A stretch of DNA of 64,000 bases, taken from the NCBI GenBank assembly GCA_017394765.1, contig JAFPXF010000057.1, positions 1-64,000 on the forward strand. Direction: 5' to 3'. Within the stretch, counting starts at the first letter, position 1. Every line of letters begins with the position of its first letter. The position numbers and the translations under genes were made by a program. The notes beneath the pieces were generated by a model. The model was not told the DNA's origin. It searched no databases and saw nothing but the letters and a program-made list of their open reading frames with translations. The stretch is from Bacteroidales bacterium. GTDB lineage: Bacteria > Bacteroidota > Bacteroidia > Bacteroidales > WCHB1-69. Shown here in pieces: positions 24,072 through 33,265 of this stretch.

Positions 24072-26174
24072 TCAATTTTTCACGCAACGGACGGAACAGC
24101 CGTAGTTCTTGGCACTGCCATTCCTGCTCACGGTAGCGCTGGAACTGTAGAGATTTCGACTATAAGCATAGCTGTCAGTGTAATTGGTAGTACTCCAGAA
24201 GATAGTGGTGTTGCCGAAATTGTTGTAGCTACCATTGTAGTAGCCGGCGGGAATGGCCGAAAAAAGTGTGACATTGTTCGCGTCCGGATAGCTTCCAACA
24301 GAAAAAGGCACCGAACTCTCTTCCCAAAATGATATCGAAGCCAACGAACGGGCAATGTATGTGCTATTGTTGTCCCAAATGTACAGGCTTTGACTGCCCA
24401 CATAGCTTTCTAACTGGGTCCATTCCGCATCGCTGGGCACATGCCAACCGGCAGGGCAGATGCCCTGCACCCCGGAAGGATTGGTGCTACTGCTGCTCGC
24501 CCCATGCATCACGGCAGGCCAGTTGTACAGGTAGCCCCTGCTCGTCAAGGCAACGTTAGAAGTGGAATAATCGTAATAGTACGGGGTATAGCTGTTTTGT
24601 GTTGTGCCGGCGGGAATGGATGTTCCATCGGCATAATGTGTGGTGCGCAGGTTATAGCGCATCCAGCACTGTGAGCCTATCTGAAGTGTGGGATATACAT
24701 TGCCATCATAGTCGGTGACCGTAGGTGTACCTGGACAAGCATGTTGATTCCATGGATATTCATCATAATTATCACGGAGGCAGCGGACAGCGTATGCATC
24801 TCTTTTCACACCACCTGCATAGGTATATGCATCCGTAGCATCGGACTCCATAAAGAGATATTCGGTATAAGTGTCATTAATCAACTTTGTTGACCAGATA
24901 TAGGCACGCGTACCCGCGTTGACATACCCCAAATCAATAAAGCCCCCCGTAGGATAAACACTAAAGCCGGTGGCGTTGTTGTTCATCGGGTTATTGCCCA
25001 CAGCACAAGTATAGCTGCTTGATTCCCAATCAGTGGAATTGACGGCAAGCGATTTGGCGAAATAATTGTAGTTTCCGCCACACCGATATTCGTTTCGGTT
25101 ACTCACATAGCTTGTCAGTTGATCACACTCCGTTTCGCTTGGCACATGCCATCCGATGGGACAGACACCCTGCACGTAATCGTAACTGGAGGAAGTGGCT
25201 GGATTCCCTTGCATCATCGCCATCCAATTGTACAGATAGCCGCGGTTCGACATGGAAACGTCGGATGTGGAGTAATTGTAATAGTACGGGGATGTGCTGC
25301 TATAAACCGGGGTGCCTGATGATGACGTACCCCCTGAAGGGATGCTTATGCCATTGGCATAGTGCGTAGCACGCAGGTTTGTTTTCATCCAGCACTGCTT
25401 TCCTATTCGAACCGTCCAGTAAACATTGCCATCGTAATCCGTAACGGTAGGAAATTCTGGACAGTTAACACCATCTTGAACTCCCGAAAACCTCAACGAT
25501 ATCGTTTCCGAGGAATCTTGTGATTGGATCACATTATAGCTTTCCAACGTCACCCCGTCAAATGTGGCGTAGCCCTTATATTCCATCCTATCACCGTAAT
25601 TGAATGGATGGGTGATGACACTCTTGGGAACGTTTTTCAGTTGGGAGGCGTTATCCACCATACTGGAGTATGCCACCGCATCCACACCGCCACCTTTTCG
25701 GCACACCATCTTCATTGATGTGTTTCGTCCTGCTTGACGGGCCGTCAAGAAATAGACACCCGCTGTGGACAATGAGACGCGCAACTGGTGGGTACCCGGT
25801 TGTAGAGACACACCCTGACACGTCTCTACGAGGCGTCCGGTAATATCCGTCACCTGCACCGTCACAGTTCCTGGCTCTGTCACCTGCAGATTCACGAATG
25901 TGGTGCCGTCGAATGGGTTGGGATAATTCTGCGAAAAGGCGAAATCCTTTCCATTTACAAAATTTTCAATGCCCACCCCGTTCTGGATGATCAGGACCGT
26001 ATCCGGCCAATAGATTGTCTCCTGCCAGTGCTTGGTCCTGTTGGACACCACCACACTGTCGAGCTTTTTGCCGTATCCGTTGGCATCTTTCCCGACAAAC
26101 GTCAGCGTTACCGTCTGCGCCATCGCACCCGCGCAAAGCAGCATTATCGCGATAAGAATAAATGTCTTTTTCAT
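24072..26174 (-). CDS. FISUMP-domain surface protein with N-terminal sorting-like domain
   Basis: A 700-residue exported protein. Signal peptide (MKKTFILIAIMLLCAGAMAQ), a short beta-domain, then at residues about 80-165 a stretch that looks like a T9SS type A sorting domain (FSQNYPNPFDGTTFVNL, VTDITGRLVE, GVYFLTARQ) but is near the N terminus. Two FISUMP domains follow, each with the hallmarks TVTDYDGNVY, QCWM, ATHYA(N/D)G-SIP, YYYDYST, YLYNW, GICP-GWHVPS and a closing VRC. FISUMP stands for Fibrobacter succinogenes major paralogous domain; it is lectin-like and of unknown ligand. The ATG at 26174 is preferred over 26198 because it starts the signal peptide. Paralogue of the next gene upstream. 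Confidence 0.87.
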   Translation of the reverse strand: MKKTFILIAIMLLCAGAMAQTVTLTFVGKDANGYGKKLDSVVVSNRTKHWQETIYWPDTVLIIQNGVGIENFVNGKDFAFSQNYPNPFDGTTFVNLQVTEPGTVTVQVTDITGRLVETCQGVSLQPGTHQLRVSLSTAGVYFLTARQAGRNTSMKMVCRKGGGVDAVAYSSMVDNASQLKNVPKSVITHPFNYGDRMEYKGYATFDGVTLESYNVIQSQDSSETISLRFSGVQDGVNCPEFPTVTDYDGNVYWTVRIGKQCWMKTNLRATHYANGISIPSGGTSSSGTPVYSSTSPYYYNYSTSDVSMSNRGYLYNWMAMMQGNPATSSSYDYVQGVCPIGWHVPSETECDQLTSYVSNRNEYRCGGNYNYFAKSLAVNSTDWESSSYTCAVGNNPMNNNATGFSVYPTGGFIDLGYVNAGTRAYIWSTKLINDTYTEYLFMESDATDAYTYAGGVKRDAYAVRCLRDNYDEYPWNQHACPGTPTVTDYDGNVYPTLQIGSQCWMRYNLRTTHYADGTSIPAGTTQNSYTPYYYDYSTSNVALTSRGYLYNWPAVMHGASSSSTNPSGVQGICPAGWHVPSDAEWTQLESYVGSQSLYIWDNNSTYIARSLASISFWEESSVPFSVGSYPDANNVTLFSAIPAGYYNGSYNNFGNTTIFWSTTNYTDSYAYSRNLYSSSATVSRNGSAKNYGCSVRCVKN

Positions 26175-26193
26175 ATTGATAAGGTTTTTACTA

Positions 26194-26220
26194 ATCACTG
26201 TTCACTGATCACTGTTCACT
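26194..26220 (-). repeat. Short heptad-periodic repeat between the FISUMP genes
   Basis: A 14-bp unit (ATCACTGTTCACTG) is present nearly twice in tandem (second copy 13 of 14 bases), in the 49-bp gap between the two FISUMP genes. It has a 7-bp sub-period (TCACTG- / TTCACT-). Confidence 0.75.
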
Positions 26221-26223
26221 ATT

Positions 26224-29058
26224 TCAGTTCCTCACACAACGCACTGACATACCATACGTTGCTGGGTCGTATTGAAGCTCTACAGACACCTTGTCCCTCC
26301 TCATTTCATAAAAACGATACATGGGAATATTATTATAAGTAACATTAGCATAACTACAAGTCCAGAACCAGACCGCCTCATGAAATTCCGACATCTGATG
26401 CAGGGCGGCACTGTACCAACCAGCCGGCATGGCATTGAAACCTGATACATTGTTTGTGCTCTGATCATTGCCCGGCGAACACTCCACCGAACTGCTTGAC
26501 CAACCGGATGTGGATGCCATTGCCTTAGCGTTATGGAAAATAGTATCAACGTAGCTACCCACAGTATCAAGATGGTAACCGGAGGAACTGCACAACCAAG
26601 AGTTTTTATGGCTCACATAGTCAAGAAGTTCCTCAAATTCGCTCGCGCTGGGCACGTGCCAGCCGTTGGGACAAATGCCCTGCACCCCACTGGGATTCAT
26701 ATTGTTGTATGATGCCCCACGCATCACAGCGGGCCAGTTGTACAGATAACCGTACATTAGCACATTCGAGCTGCTGTTGTTCGGATAGTACCGATACGGA
26801 ATGGTTGTGTTTGGGTTCGAGGTGCTTCCCACCGCTATCCCCGTCCCATCAGAATAATGCGTAGTGGCAAGATTCGACTTCATCCAGCACTGCCTGCCAA
26901 TCCCCACCGTGTAATATTCATTGCCATCCTGGTCGAACATCGTGGCCTGGCCGTGGCATGCACCGGTCGTGAACGAAAGTTCCGCGCCGTATGTAATACC
27001 GGCACCATTCAGCACACATGGACGCACATATATGTTTGTGGGAGTCGAACCCACTTGAAGAGAACGGGAATGAAGAGTGTAGCTTCCCACAGCACAGAAC
27101 TCCGTATCAACGGCAAAATGCGAATTTCCAAACGTCGGGTTATGTGAATAATCATACAACACAACCACCCTGACACGAGTGCAGGCACCGCTTCCCATTG
27201 AGGTTACCCTAACATGGGCATAAAACGCATCGGGGTCGTTAGGGTCACTTGTAACAGAATCCATAACCACATTCGGTTTCATGTATTGCAATGTCACGTC
27301 ATTGCCGTACACCACCGTGCCGGCGGCAGTCTTGGCGTAGGCCCGTACATGATAGACACCTTCTGTCAGGCCCGTAATCGTGGCAGTGAGGTAGCCAGGT
27401 CCCGAGTTGGAAACCTCCACATGGTTGCTGGCCAGCGTGGGATTGAAGCCCGTACCCCAGCACACGCCCTTCTGCACTATCGGTGTACCGCCATAGGAGG
27501 TGACATACCCATAACAATAGGCCTTACCTGTGTACGTGGCATATTTCACGCTGTCGGTGGTTACCGTGGGAGGGGTCGTCTCCTGCTCGTCGCGAAGGCA
27601 GCGCACGGAGCATCCGTCTGCACCAGTCGAAGGGTTCACTAATACAGTTGGTGAGTTTGTCACAACCCAAGGGCCATACGCCTGTGTGTTGTATCCGTAT
27701 GGATCATAAGTGATTCCAAAAGAGCTCCAAAACTTCGTCAAATCACCGAAGCCGCTATGGGCGCCATTGGTGAGGGTTCCTGCGGGAAAGGCTTCAAATC
27801 CGGGGTAGAAGTTGTCCTCTGCAACGATGTCTGCAAAGCCGTTGGAGGAAGGATCATTGCCCGGCGCGCAAGGCACACTGTTGGCACTCCAGACTTCCGT
27901 CTTCGTCGCCATTGCCTTGGCATTGTATCCTGCAACTCCATTGCAGACATATTCATCGCGGCTGTTCAGATAGTTTGTCATCAATGTCCACTCGGCAAGA
28001 CTCGGCATATGCCAGCCGTTGGGGCAGATACCCTGCACCCCGCTGGGAATCTCGTTGCTGGAGGTGGTCCCGCGCATCACCGCCGCCCAGTTGTACAGCA
28101 GGCCGTAGGACCCTGAAACCGAAGGGTTCCCGTTCGGATAGTAGTAGTAGCCCGTTGTGCTGGATGTCAAGATGTTCGAGAGGTTCTGGTCCCCGCGTGC
28201 AATGGGCGTGCCGTCCGGATAGTGTCTGCTGGCGAGGTTTACCCCCATCCAACACTGGTGTCCCACCCACATCGCTATGTAACTGTTGTTGTCATAGTCG
28301 TTCACGTAACCGTTGGCAAGGCAGTTCGTCCCGTCGCGTGTGGGGAACCACAACGTCACCCTCTGCGACATCAACGAGCCCGTCTCACGCAGGCTCTTAT
28401 ACGCGCGGGTCGGCATGGGCTCGCCCCACACGGCATGCTGATAGTCATTCACCGTAATGTAACCCACATACTGTAGAGAGTCGCCATAGTCCCACGGTTG
28501 GCTGCTTAACACCTTCAGTTGCGACTTGCCCTTGGCAGCACCCGCCAAGCCCGTGTACTCCAAGGTGTTCGCGCCGCCGTTACCGCGGCTCACCATCTTC
28601 ACTGTCGAGGTGCGTCCGTTCTGTCGCGCCGTCAGGAAGTAGAGGCCCGCGTTGGCGAGCGTCACGCGCAGTTCGTGCGCACCCTCCTGCGGGGATTCGA
28701 TGCGTAGAGTCTCCACCACGCGCCCGAAGATGTCCGTAACCTGCACCTGCACGTCGCCGCGGTCCGTCACGTCCAGCGTGGCGCGCGTCACGCCGTCAAA
28801 CGGGTTGGGCCTGTTCTGCCTCAGGCCGAAGCCGCCCGTCTGCACATAGTGCTCCACGCCCACAGGCGAGAGAATGAGTCTCAGGTCCGGTGCATACACC
28901 GTCTCCGTCCAGTTCTGCGTCAAGTTGGTCACCACCACACTGTCCATCTGCACGGGCTGGTCGTAACCGTCCAATCCTTCAAAGCTGATCACCACTCGCT
29001 GCGCCGGCAGCAGCAGCACCATCAGCATCATTGCAATAAGAGTAAAAGTCTTTTTCAT
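26224..29058 (-). CDS. Large FISUMP-domain surface protein, paralogue of the neighbour
   Basis: A 944-residue exported protein. Signal peptide (MKKTFTLIAMMLMVLLLPAQ), N-terminal sorting-like domain at residues about 75-160 (RQNRPNPFDGVTRATLDV, VTDIFGRVVE, GLYFLTARQ), first FISUMP domain (about 245-490), two Fn3/Ig-like domains (PTVTTDSVKYAT, then GVYHVRAYAKTAAGTVVYG), and a second FISUMP domain (about 710-944) ending SVRCVRN. Compared with its neighbour it has the extra central Fn3-like part. The two genes have similar leaders (AAAACCTTAT before the ATG) and signal peptides, showing tandem duplication. Ligand unknown; probably exposed at the surface. Confidence 0.87.
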   Translation of the reverse strand: MKKTFTLIAMMLMVLLLPAQRVVISFEGLDGYDQPVQMDSVVVTNLTQNWTETVYAPDLRLILSPVGVEHYVQTGGFGLRQNRPNPFDGVTRATLDVTDRGDVQVQVTDIFGRVVETLRIESPQEGAHELRVTLANAGLYFLTARQNGRTSTVKMVSRGNGGANTLEYTGLAGAAKGKSQLKVLSSQPWDYGDSLQYVGYITVNDYQHAVWGEPMPTRAYKSLRETGSLMSQRVTLWFPTRDGTNCLANGYVNDYDNNSYIAMWVGHQCWMGVNLASRHYPDGTPIARGDQNLSNILTSSTTGYYYYPNGNPSVSGSYGLLYNWAAVMRGTTSSNEIPSGVQGICPNGWHMPSLAEWTLMTNYLNSRDEYVCNGVAGYNAKAMATKTEVWSANSVPCAPGNDPSSNGFADIVAEDNFYPGFEAFPAGTLTNGAHSGFGDLTKFWSSFGITYDPYGYNTQAYGPWVVTNSPTVLVNPSTGADGCSVRCLRDEQETTPPTVTTDSVKYATYTGKAYCYGYVTSYGGTPIVQKGVCWGTGFNPTLASNHVEVSNSGPGYLTATITGLTEGVYHVRAYAKTAAGTVVYGNDVTLQYMKPNVVMDSVTSDPNDPDAFYAHVRVTSMGSGACTRVRVVVLYDYSHNPTFGNSHFAVDTEFCAVGSYTLHSRSLQVGSTPTNIYVRPCVLNGAGITYGAELSFTTGACHGQATMFDQDGNEYYTVGIGRQCWMKSNLATTHYSDGTGIAVGSTSNPNTTIPYRYYPNNSSSNVLMYGYLYNWPAVMRGASYNNMNPSGVQGICPNGWHVPSASEFEELLDYVSHKNSWLCSSSGYHLDTVGSYVDTIFHNAKAMASTSGWSSSSVECSPGNDQSTNNVSGFNAMPAGWYSAALHQMSEFHEAVWFWTCSYANVTYNNIPMYRFYEMRRDKVSVELQYDPATYGMSVRCVRN

Positions 29059-29070
29059 GTCTATAAGGTT

Positions 29071-29105
29071 TTAATTGTTAATTGTTAATTGTCAATTGTC
29101 AATTG
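29071..29105 (-). repeat. Five tandem heptamers upstream of the FISUMP gene
   Basis: Five 7-bp units in a row on the plus strand: three TTAATTG then two TCAATTG. They begin 13 bases before the ATG on the minus strand, where they would lie in the mRNA leader. Confidence 0.85.
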
Positions 29106-29238
29106 CCCATTGAACCGCCTCGTCCTTCGGGCAAGGGAGTTTTGGTGTGTGCGAACAAAACAAATTCTGACCGTACCATTTGACACGGTCTTGCATTTGG
29201 AAATAAAGGGAAGATGGAAGCGTACTGTCTACCGCGCT

Positions 29239-29256
29239 GATATATATATATATATC
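29239..29256. repeat. AT dinucleotide palindrome in the FISUMP leader region
   Basis: An 18-bp perfect palindrome of alternating A and T bounded by G and C. It lies in the 263-bp gap between the FISUMP gene and the VWA gene, downstream of a possible promoter at 29307-29314. Nothing else in that gap resembles a gene. Confidence 0.6.
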
Positions 29257-29306
29257 AATAAGTTACAAGCAAATTCCATTTTGCAGCGGTTTAGGGTTTC
29301 GGGTTG

Positions 29307-29314
29307 CAAATATA
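29307..29314 (-). promoter_or_regulatory. Possible -7 box for the FISUMP gene
   Basis: TATATTTG on the minus strand, matching TAnnTTTG, but about 250 bases before the FISUMP start. If used, the mRNA leader is long and contains the AT palindrome and heptamer repeats. Confidence 0.4.
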
Positions 29315-29321
29315 CAAAAAA

Positions 29322-31418
29322 TCAGTATCCCCCATTCCACTTCCGCAAGAACCACTCGATGCCGAGCAGCAGCACGATGGCGGCGAGGTACCACGGGGAA
29401 TTGAGGAGCATGGAGTATTTCTTTGTATAGGTGGCGATGGGCTTGATGTTGTCGTTCTTCTTGATGACATCAGCCACTTCGGCGATTTTGTCCTTTTCGA
29501 AATATTGTCCGCCGGTGATCTTGGCCATACCCTTGAGCAGGTCATGGTCGGCCACGAGGTTGGCGGTTTCCAACATGACGGCCTGGATGGCGAAACGCCC
29601 GCTCTTTTCGAGACGCTTGTTGCCAATCTGCGTGGTGGCGGTCCAGGTGTAGTTACCTAACGGCAACTCGCCCATGTTGAGGTAATAGCTGTTGTTCTGC
29701 TTGGAAAACTGCGCCTCGTAGGTCGTGTCGCCACCACCCTTGAGCACCATCTTGATGTCGGGTTCGTTGATCAGCTCGTAGCTGTCGTTGTACAGCTCGG
29801 CGCTGAACTCCACGGGGGCGTTCTCGGCAAAGACACTCTCATGCTGCACCCGGAACCGGCTCTTGTCGCCCTTGGCCGCCAAATACAGCGCCATCTTGCT
29901 GACAAGTTCGTTGAAGGCATCGTGATTCTCGGCGTGCATGTAGTTGTACATCTTCCACGACCAGATGCCCGTACCCGTCACGATGCAGTTCCGCGCACCG
30001 TTCTGCTCGTTGAATACAATCAACGGGTACTTGGTATCCACCCCGCTGATTTTCTGATACATGAAGACATTGGCAGCCACGCTGGTCTTATAGGATGCAA
30101 ACGGGGTTTTGACCGGCGGATATTTGGGCAACATCCTCTGTGCCTCTTCCGAGAAAGTGAAAGAGGTAAAATTGTCGTTGTAGAGAGGTGTCGCGTTGTT
30201 GGTCATCTCCTTGGTCTGCGTAATGGTGACACCCGTGTTCAACGAATTGAAGCTGTTGAGATTGGTGGCTGCGCCCACAATATAGAGCGTCGAAGTGCCG
30301 CTCTGCCGGATTTGCGAGAGCAGACCGGAGGCCGGATTGGTCTTGGAAGGCAGCTGGTGCAGTATCACCAAACTGTAGTCGGAGGGGTTGCCCTTGAATT
30401 CGCTGACAGGGAAGACCTCCACATCGTAATTGTCGGTCTTTTCGAGGGCCTCGCGAATGGCGGCCACATCGGGATGGGGACCGTTATAGACGATGGCCAC
30501 CTTGTCGCGCGATTCAACCACCTCTACAAAGAAGCTGCTGTGATTGTTCTTGTGCGTCACCTCGCCGTCCAGTTCCGTGAGATCGACTTTATAGTGGTGG
30601 ACACCTTTGCTCTTGGCCTCCACACTGAACTTCACCGTCTCAAAATAGCGGTTTCCCGTAAGGGTGAGGGTTTTGCGATAGATCTCCATATCGCCCTCCG
30701 TGACCTTCAGCTCAGCCTGCTTGCCGGAGAGCTTGTTGGCCGCCACCTTGATCTCCACCGGGAAAAAGTTGCCCTTGAGGGCCTGCCGGTTGTGCAGGAT
30801 GTTGGAGATGAAAAGGTCCGTAGTGAGCTCTGCGCTGCCCAAACCGACTGTATAGACGGGGCATCCTGCATTTTCGGCCTTGTAATAGGGACTGGAGCCT
30901 GTGTTGAAGATGCCATCGGTGAGCATCACCACGGCACCGACATTCCGGTTGGAATAGAACATGTTCACCTGGTCAAAAAGGGATGCCAGGTTCGTGGATT
31001 TATCGGAAAAGTCAACATTAAAGGACTCTTGTTCGCCCACGAGGTGGTCCTCGTCGCCCACGAGGTAGGTTTTCACCTCGTAATCCTTGCCCAAGTCGGC
31101 GATCATCTTCTGCACCTGGGCGGGGTATTCTTTCGTATAGAAAGAAGAATCCTTGTTGGACTTCACGGATTCGCTGTTATCGACAGCCACGAGGATGAGG
31201 GGCTTGTCGGTCTGTTTCACGGTGCGCTTGAACATGGGGGCCAGCAGCAGGAAGGCGATGAGGCCCACGGCGAGGCCACGCAGCGAGGCCATTGCGATGC
31301 GCGTGGGTTTCTCAAAGACGATGTTGTTGTTCTTGAAATAGAGAAACAACGCGTACCCCACGCCAAGCAGTATGGCGAAAATGACCAACCAAAGGGGATA
31401 TTGCGTCAGTAGTTTCAT
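29322..31418 (-). CDS. Membrane-anchored VWA-domain protein
   Basis: A 698-residue protein with two N-terminal membrane helices (about 8-28 and 42-62), a von Willebrand A domain with a complete MIDAS start (Asp80-x-Ser82-x-Ser84, VAVDNSESV) and the LTDGIFNTGS motif, a long beta-rich periplasmic part (about 240-660), and a last helix near 678-695. The layout resembles Bat-type and related Bacteroidetes VWA proteins with a glutamine-amidotransferase-like middle, but no AAA+ MoxR partner is near. It starts 3 bases after trpS ends, so it is cotranscribed with it. Role unknown, probably in envelope assembly or stress. Confidence 0.82.
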   Translation of the reverse strand: MKLLTQYPLWLVIFAILLGVGYALFLYFKNNNIVFEKPTRIAMASLRGLAVGLIAFLLLAPMFKRTVKQTDKPLILVAVDNSESVKSNKDSSFYTKEYPAQVQKMIADLGKDYEVKTYLVGDEDHLVGEQESFNVDFSDKSTNLASLFDQVNMFYSNRNVGAVVMLTDGIFNTGSSPYYKAENAGCPVYTVGLGSAELTTDLFISNILHNRQALKGNFFPVEIKVAANKLSGKQAELKVTEGDMEIYRKTLTLTGNRYFETVKFSVEAKSKGVHHYKVDLTELDGEVTHKNNHSSFFVEVVESRDKVAIVYNGPHPDVAAIREALEKTDNYDVEVFPVSEFKGNPSDYSLVILHQLPSKTNPASGLLSQIRQSGTSTLYIVGAATNLNSFNSLNTGVTITQTKEMTNNATPLYNDNFTSFTFSEEAQRMLPKYPPVKTPFASYKTSVAANVFMYQKISGVDTKYPLIVFNEQNGARNCIVTGTGIWSWKMYNYMHAENHDAFNELVSKMALYLAAKGDKSRFRVQHESVFAENAPVEFSAELYNDSYELINEPDIKMVLKGGGDTTYEAQFSKQNNSYYLNMGELPLGNYTWTATTQIGNKRLEKSGRFAIQAVMLETANLVADHDLLKGMAKITGGQYFEKDKIAEVADVIKKNDNIKPIATYTKKYSMLLNSPWYLAAIVLLLGIEWFLRKWNGGY

Positions 31419-31421
31419 GGA

Positions 31422-32417
31422 TTACAGGGGTTTGAAACCAATAATTTCGCGCACGTCGCGCACGGTCTTGGAGGCGCTTTCACGGGCCTTTTCAGCCCCC
31501 TCCCGTGCCACCTTGCTGATGTAGTCGCTCTTGGAGCGCAACTCAAGGATGCGCTCATAGATGGGTTGCAGGAAGGCGATCATGTCGCCGGCGAGCTGCT
31601 TTTTCATGTCGCCATAACGAATCTGGCAGGTCTGGTACTGGTCCTCGAAGTATTGCACGGTGTCGGGCGTGGAGACGGCCCTCATCAGGCTGAAGAGGTT
31701 CTCCACGGCCTGGCTCTTGGGTTGGCCCGGCTCTGTGGGCCCGCTGTCGGAGACCGCACGCATCACCTTCTTGCGCACCACTTCCGGCGCGTCGGAGAGA
31801 TAGATGCAGGAGGCCTCGTTGTCGGACTTGGACATCTTGGTGGAGCCGTCAAGGCCGGGAATCTTCACGAGGTCGTTGCCGAAGTTATAGGCCACAGGCA
31901 GTTTGAAGTACTCATGCTTGTAGATGTGGTTAAAGCGCTGCGCGAAGTCGCGGGTCATCTCCAGATGCTGTTCCTGGTCCTTGCCCACGGGCACCTTGTC
32001 GGCACGGTGCAGCAGGATGTCGGCGGCCATGAGCACGGGGTAGTTGAGCAAGCCGGCGTTGACATTGTTGGGCTGGCGGCGCACCTTCTCCTTGAAAGAG
32101 GCCACACGTTGCAGCTCGCCCACATAGACGTTCATGGAGAGCAGCAGACTCAGCTCGCACACTTGGGGCACATCGCTCTGCACATATATCGTGGCCTTTT
32201 CGGGGTCAAGGCCCGCCGCGATGTAGTCGATGAGCACATTGCGCACATTGGTCTGCAAATCAGCAGGATTGGGATGCGTTGTCAAGGAATGGTAATCTGC
32301 AATGAAAAAGAAGCATTTGTTCTCGTTCTGCATCTTGATAAAGTTCCTCAAGGCACCGAAATAGTTGCCGAGGTGAAGGAAACCGGTTGGGCGAATGCCA
32401 CTTGCTACAATATCCAT
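31422..32417 (-). CDS. trpS: Tryptophanyl-tRNA synthetase
   Basis: Class I aminoacyl-tRNA synthetase charging tRNA-Trp, 331 residues, full length. The HIGH-type motif is in IRPTGFLHLGNYFGAL, the KMSKS loop is STKMSKSD, and the middle part MAADILLHRADKVPVGKDQ with the QHLEMTRDFA segment is typical of TrpRS. A TATCTTTG -7 box sits 21 bases before the start. It forms a two-gene unit with the VWA protein. Confidence 0.96.
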   Translation of the reverse strand: MDIVASGIRPTGFLHLGNYFGALRNFIKMQNENKCFFFIADYHSLTTHPNPADLQTNVRNVLIDYIAAGLDPEKATIYVQSDVPQVCELSLLLSMNVYVGELQRVASFKEKVRRQPNNVNAGLLNYPVLMAADILLHRADKVPVGKDQEQHLEMTRDFAQRFNHIYKHEYFKLPVAYNFGNDLVKIPGLDGSTKMSKSDNEASCIYLSDAPEVVRKKVMRAVSDSGPTEPGQPKSQAVENLFSLMRAVSTPDTVQYFEDQYQTCQIRYGDMKKQLAGDMIAFLQPIYERILELRSKSDYISKVAREGAEKARESASKTVRDVREIIGFKPL

Positions 32418-32437
32418 AAGTCAAAATTTCAAGGGCG

Positions 32438-32445
32438 CAAAGATA
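32438..32445 (-). promoter_or_regulatory. Bacteroidetes -7 box for trpS
   Basis: TATCTTTG on the minus strand, 21 bases before the trpS ATG. Confidence 0.6.
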
Positions 32446-32577
32446 CAAAAAATTCGCAGGGACGAAGCATATTTCAGACACTCTCCGACTTATGCCGTTG
32501 CCACTTCATCGTATGCGCCTTTTGTTTTGGCACAAGCAATAAAACTCACCAAATCCCGTTTAACACGGGGAAAATTA

Positions 32578-32585
32578 TATTTTTG
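32578..32585 (+). promoter_or_regulatory. Bacteroidetes -7 box for the small outer-membrane protein
   Basis: TATTTTTG, 21 bases before the ATG at 32607. It supports that start, although the frame remains open far upstream through trpS on the other strand. Confidence 0.6.
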
Positions 32586-32606
32586 CAACCGCTAAAAACA
32601 AAAGTC

Positions 32607-33224
32607 ATGAAAAGGACATTAATTGCAGTTTGCTTGTTATCAATAGTTTTCGCGCCCCAGCTCCAAGCCCAGGGCAAGCACCCGCACAACGAGTTCAAAA
32701 ACGAGCTCGGCGTTGATGCCGGCCCGTTCTCCTTTATGGGGTCTTTCGTGAATATCACGGTCGGGTTCTTCGATGCACTCGGCGGCTCTCTCTCCCACAA
32801 ACCGGTGGATATGGATTTGTACGGTCACTACGGAATACATTATTATTACCAAGTGAAACCATGGTGCCAGGTCGGGTTCCGCACGACATTCGAAGGGGCC
32901 GGATACAAGCATTATGCCGACAGCACCAGAACCACTGTCACCGACAAATACAGCATGGGGTTTGTAACCTTGATGCCGAGCGTGCGGTTCACCTACCTCA
33001 ACCGTCCCTGGGTGCGGCTCTACTCCGGCGTTGACCTCGGCGTCTCCTGTTTGTGGGACAGCCGCGGATCCTCCCAAAACGAGAAATCATCGCAACAGCC
33101 CGTCTCGGTCGCCTTCAACATCACCCCGATTGGCGTATCGGTCGGCAAAAATGTCTATGGGCTTTTCGAGACCAACTTCGGGTACGCATCGTATGTGGTC
33201 GTGGGTATTGGCTGCAGGTTCTAA
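32607..33224 (+). CDS. Small outer-membrane beta-barrel protein
   Basis: A 205-residue protein with signal peptide (MKRTLIAVCLLSIVFAPQLQ, cut after AQ) and about eight predicted amphipathic strands ending VVVGIGCRF, the terminal Phe expected of a barrel. The strands GHYGIHYYYQVKPWCQVGFRT, GFVTLMPSVRFTYL and VRLYSGVDLGVSCLW resemble the OmpW/OprF-like small barrels of Bacteroidetes. No specific family recognised. It stands alone on the plus strand, with trpS divergent. Confidence 0.75.
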   Translation: MKRTLIAVCLLSIVFAPQLQAQGKHPHNEFKNELGVDAGPFSFMGSFVNITVGFFDALGGSLSHKPVDMDLYGHYGIHYYYQVKPWCQVGFRTTFEGAGYKHYADSTRTTVTDKYSMGFVTLMPSVRFTYLNRPWVRLYSGVDLGVSCLWDSRGSSQNEKSSQQPVSVAFNITPIGVSVGKNVYGLFETNFGYASYVVVGIGCRF

Positions 33225-33228
33225 AGAG

Positions 33229-33260
33229 GAGTGATCAGTGAAGAGTGATCACTGCTCACT
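33229..33260. repeat. Heptad-like repeat with AGTGATCACT palindrome
   Basis: Directly after the barrel-protein stop codon, GAGTGATC and AGTGATCACTGCTCACT repeat the same TGATCAC/TG-TCAC words seen between the FISUMP genes near 26.2 kb, and include the 10-bp palindrome AGTGATCACT at 33244-33253. Confidence 0.5.
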
Positions 33261-33265
33261 CGTCT

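Noticed and set aside
29239..29256. AT palindrome considered as replication origin or phage attachment site
   Set aside because: There is no DnaA-box cluster, iteron, integrase or replication gene nearby.
31566..32606. N-terminal extension of the small outer-membrane protein reading through the trpS region
   Set aside because: The frame is antisense to trpS; a signal peptide and a -7 box place the real start at 32607.
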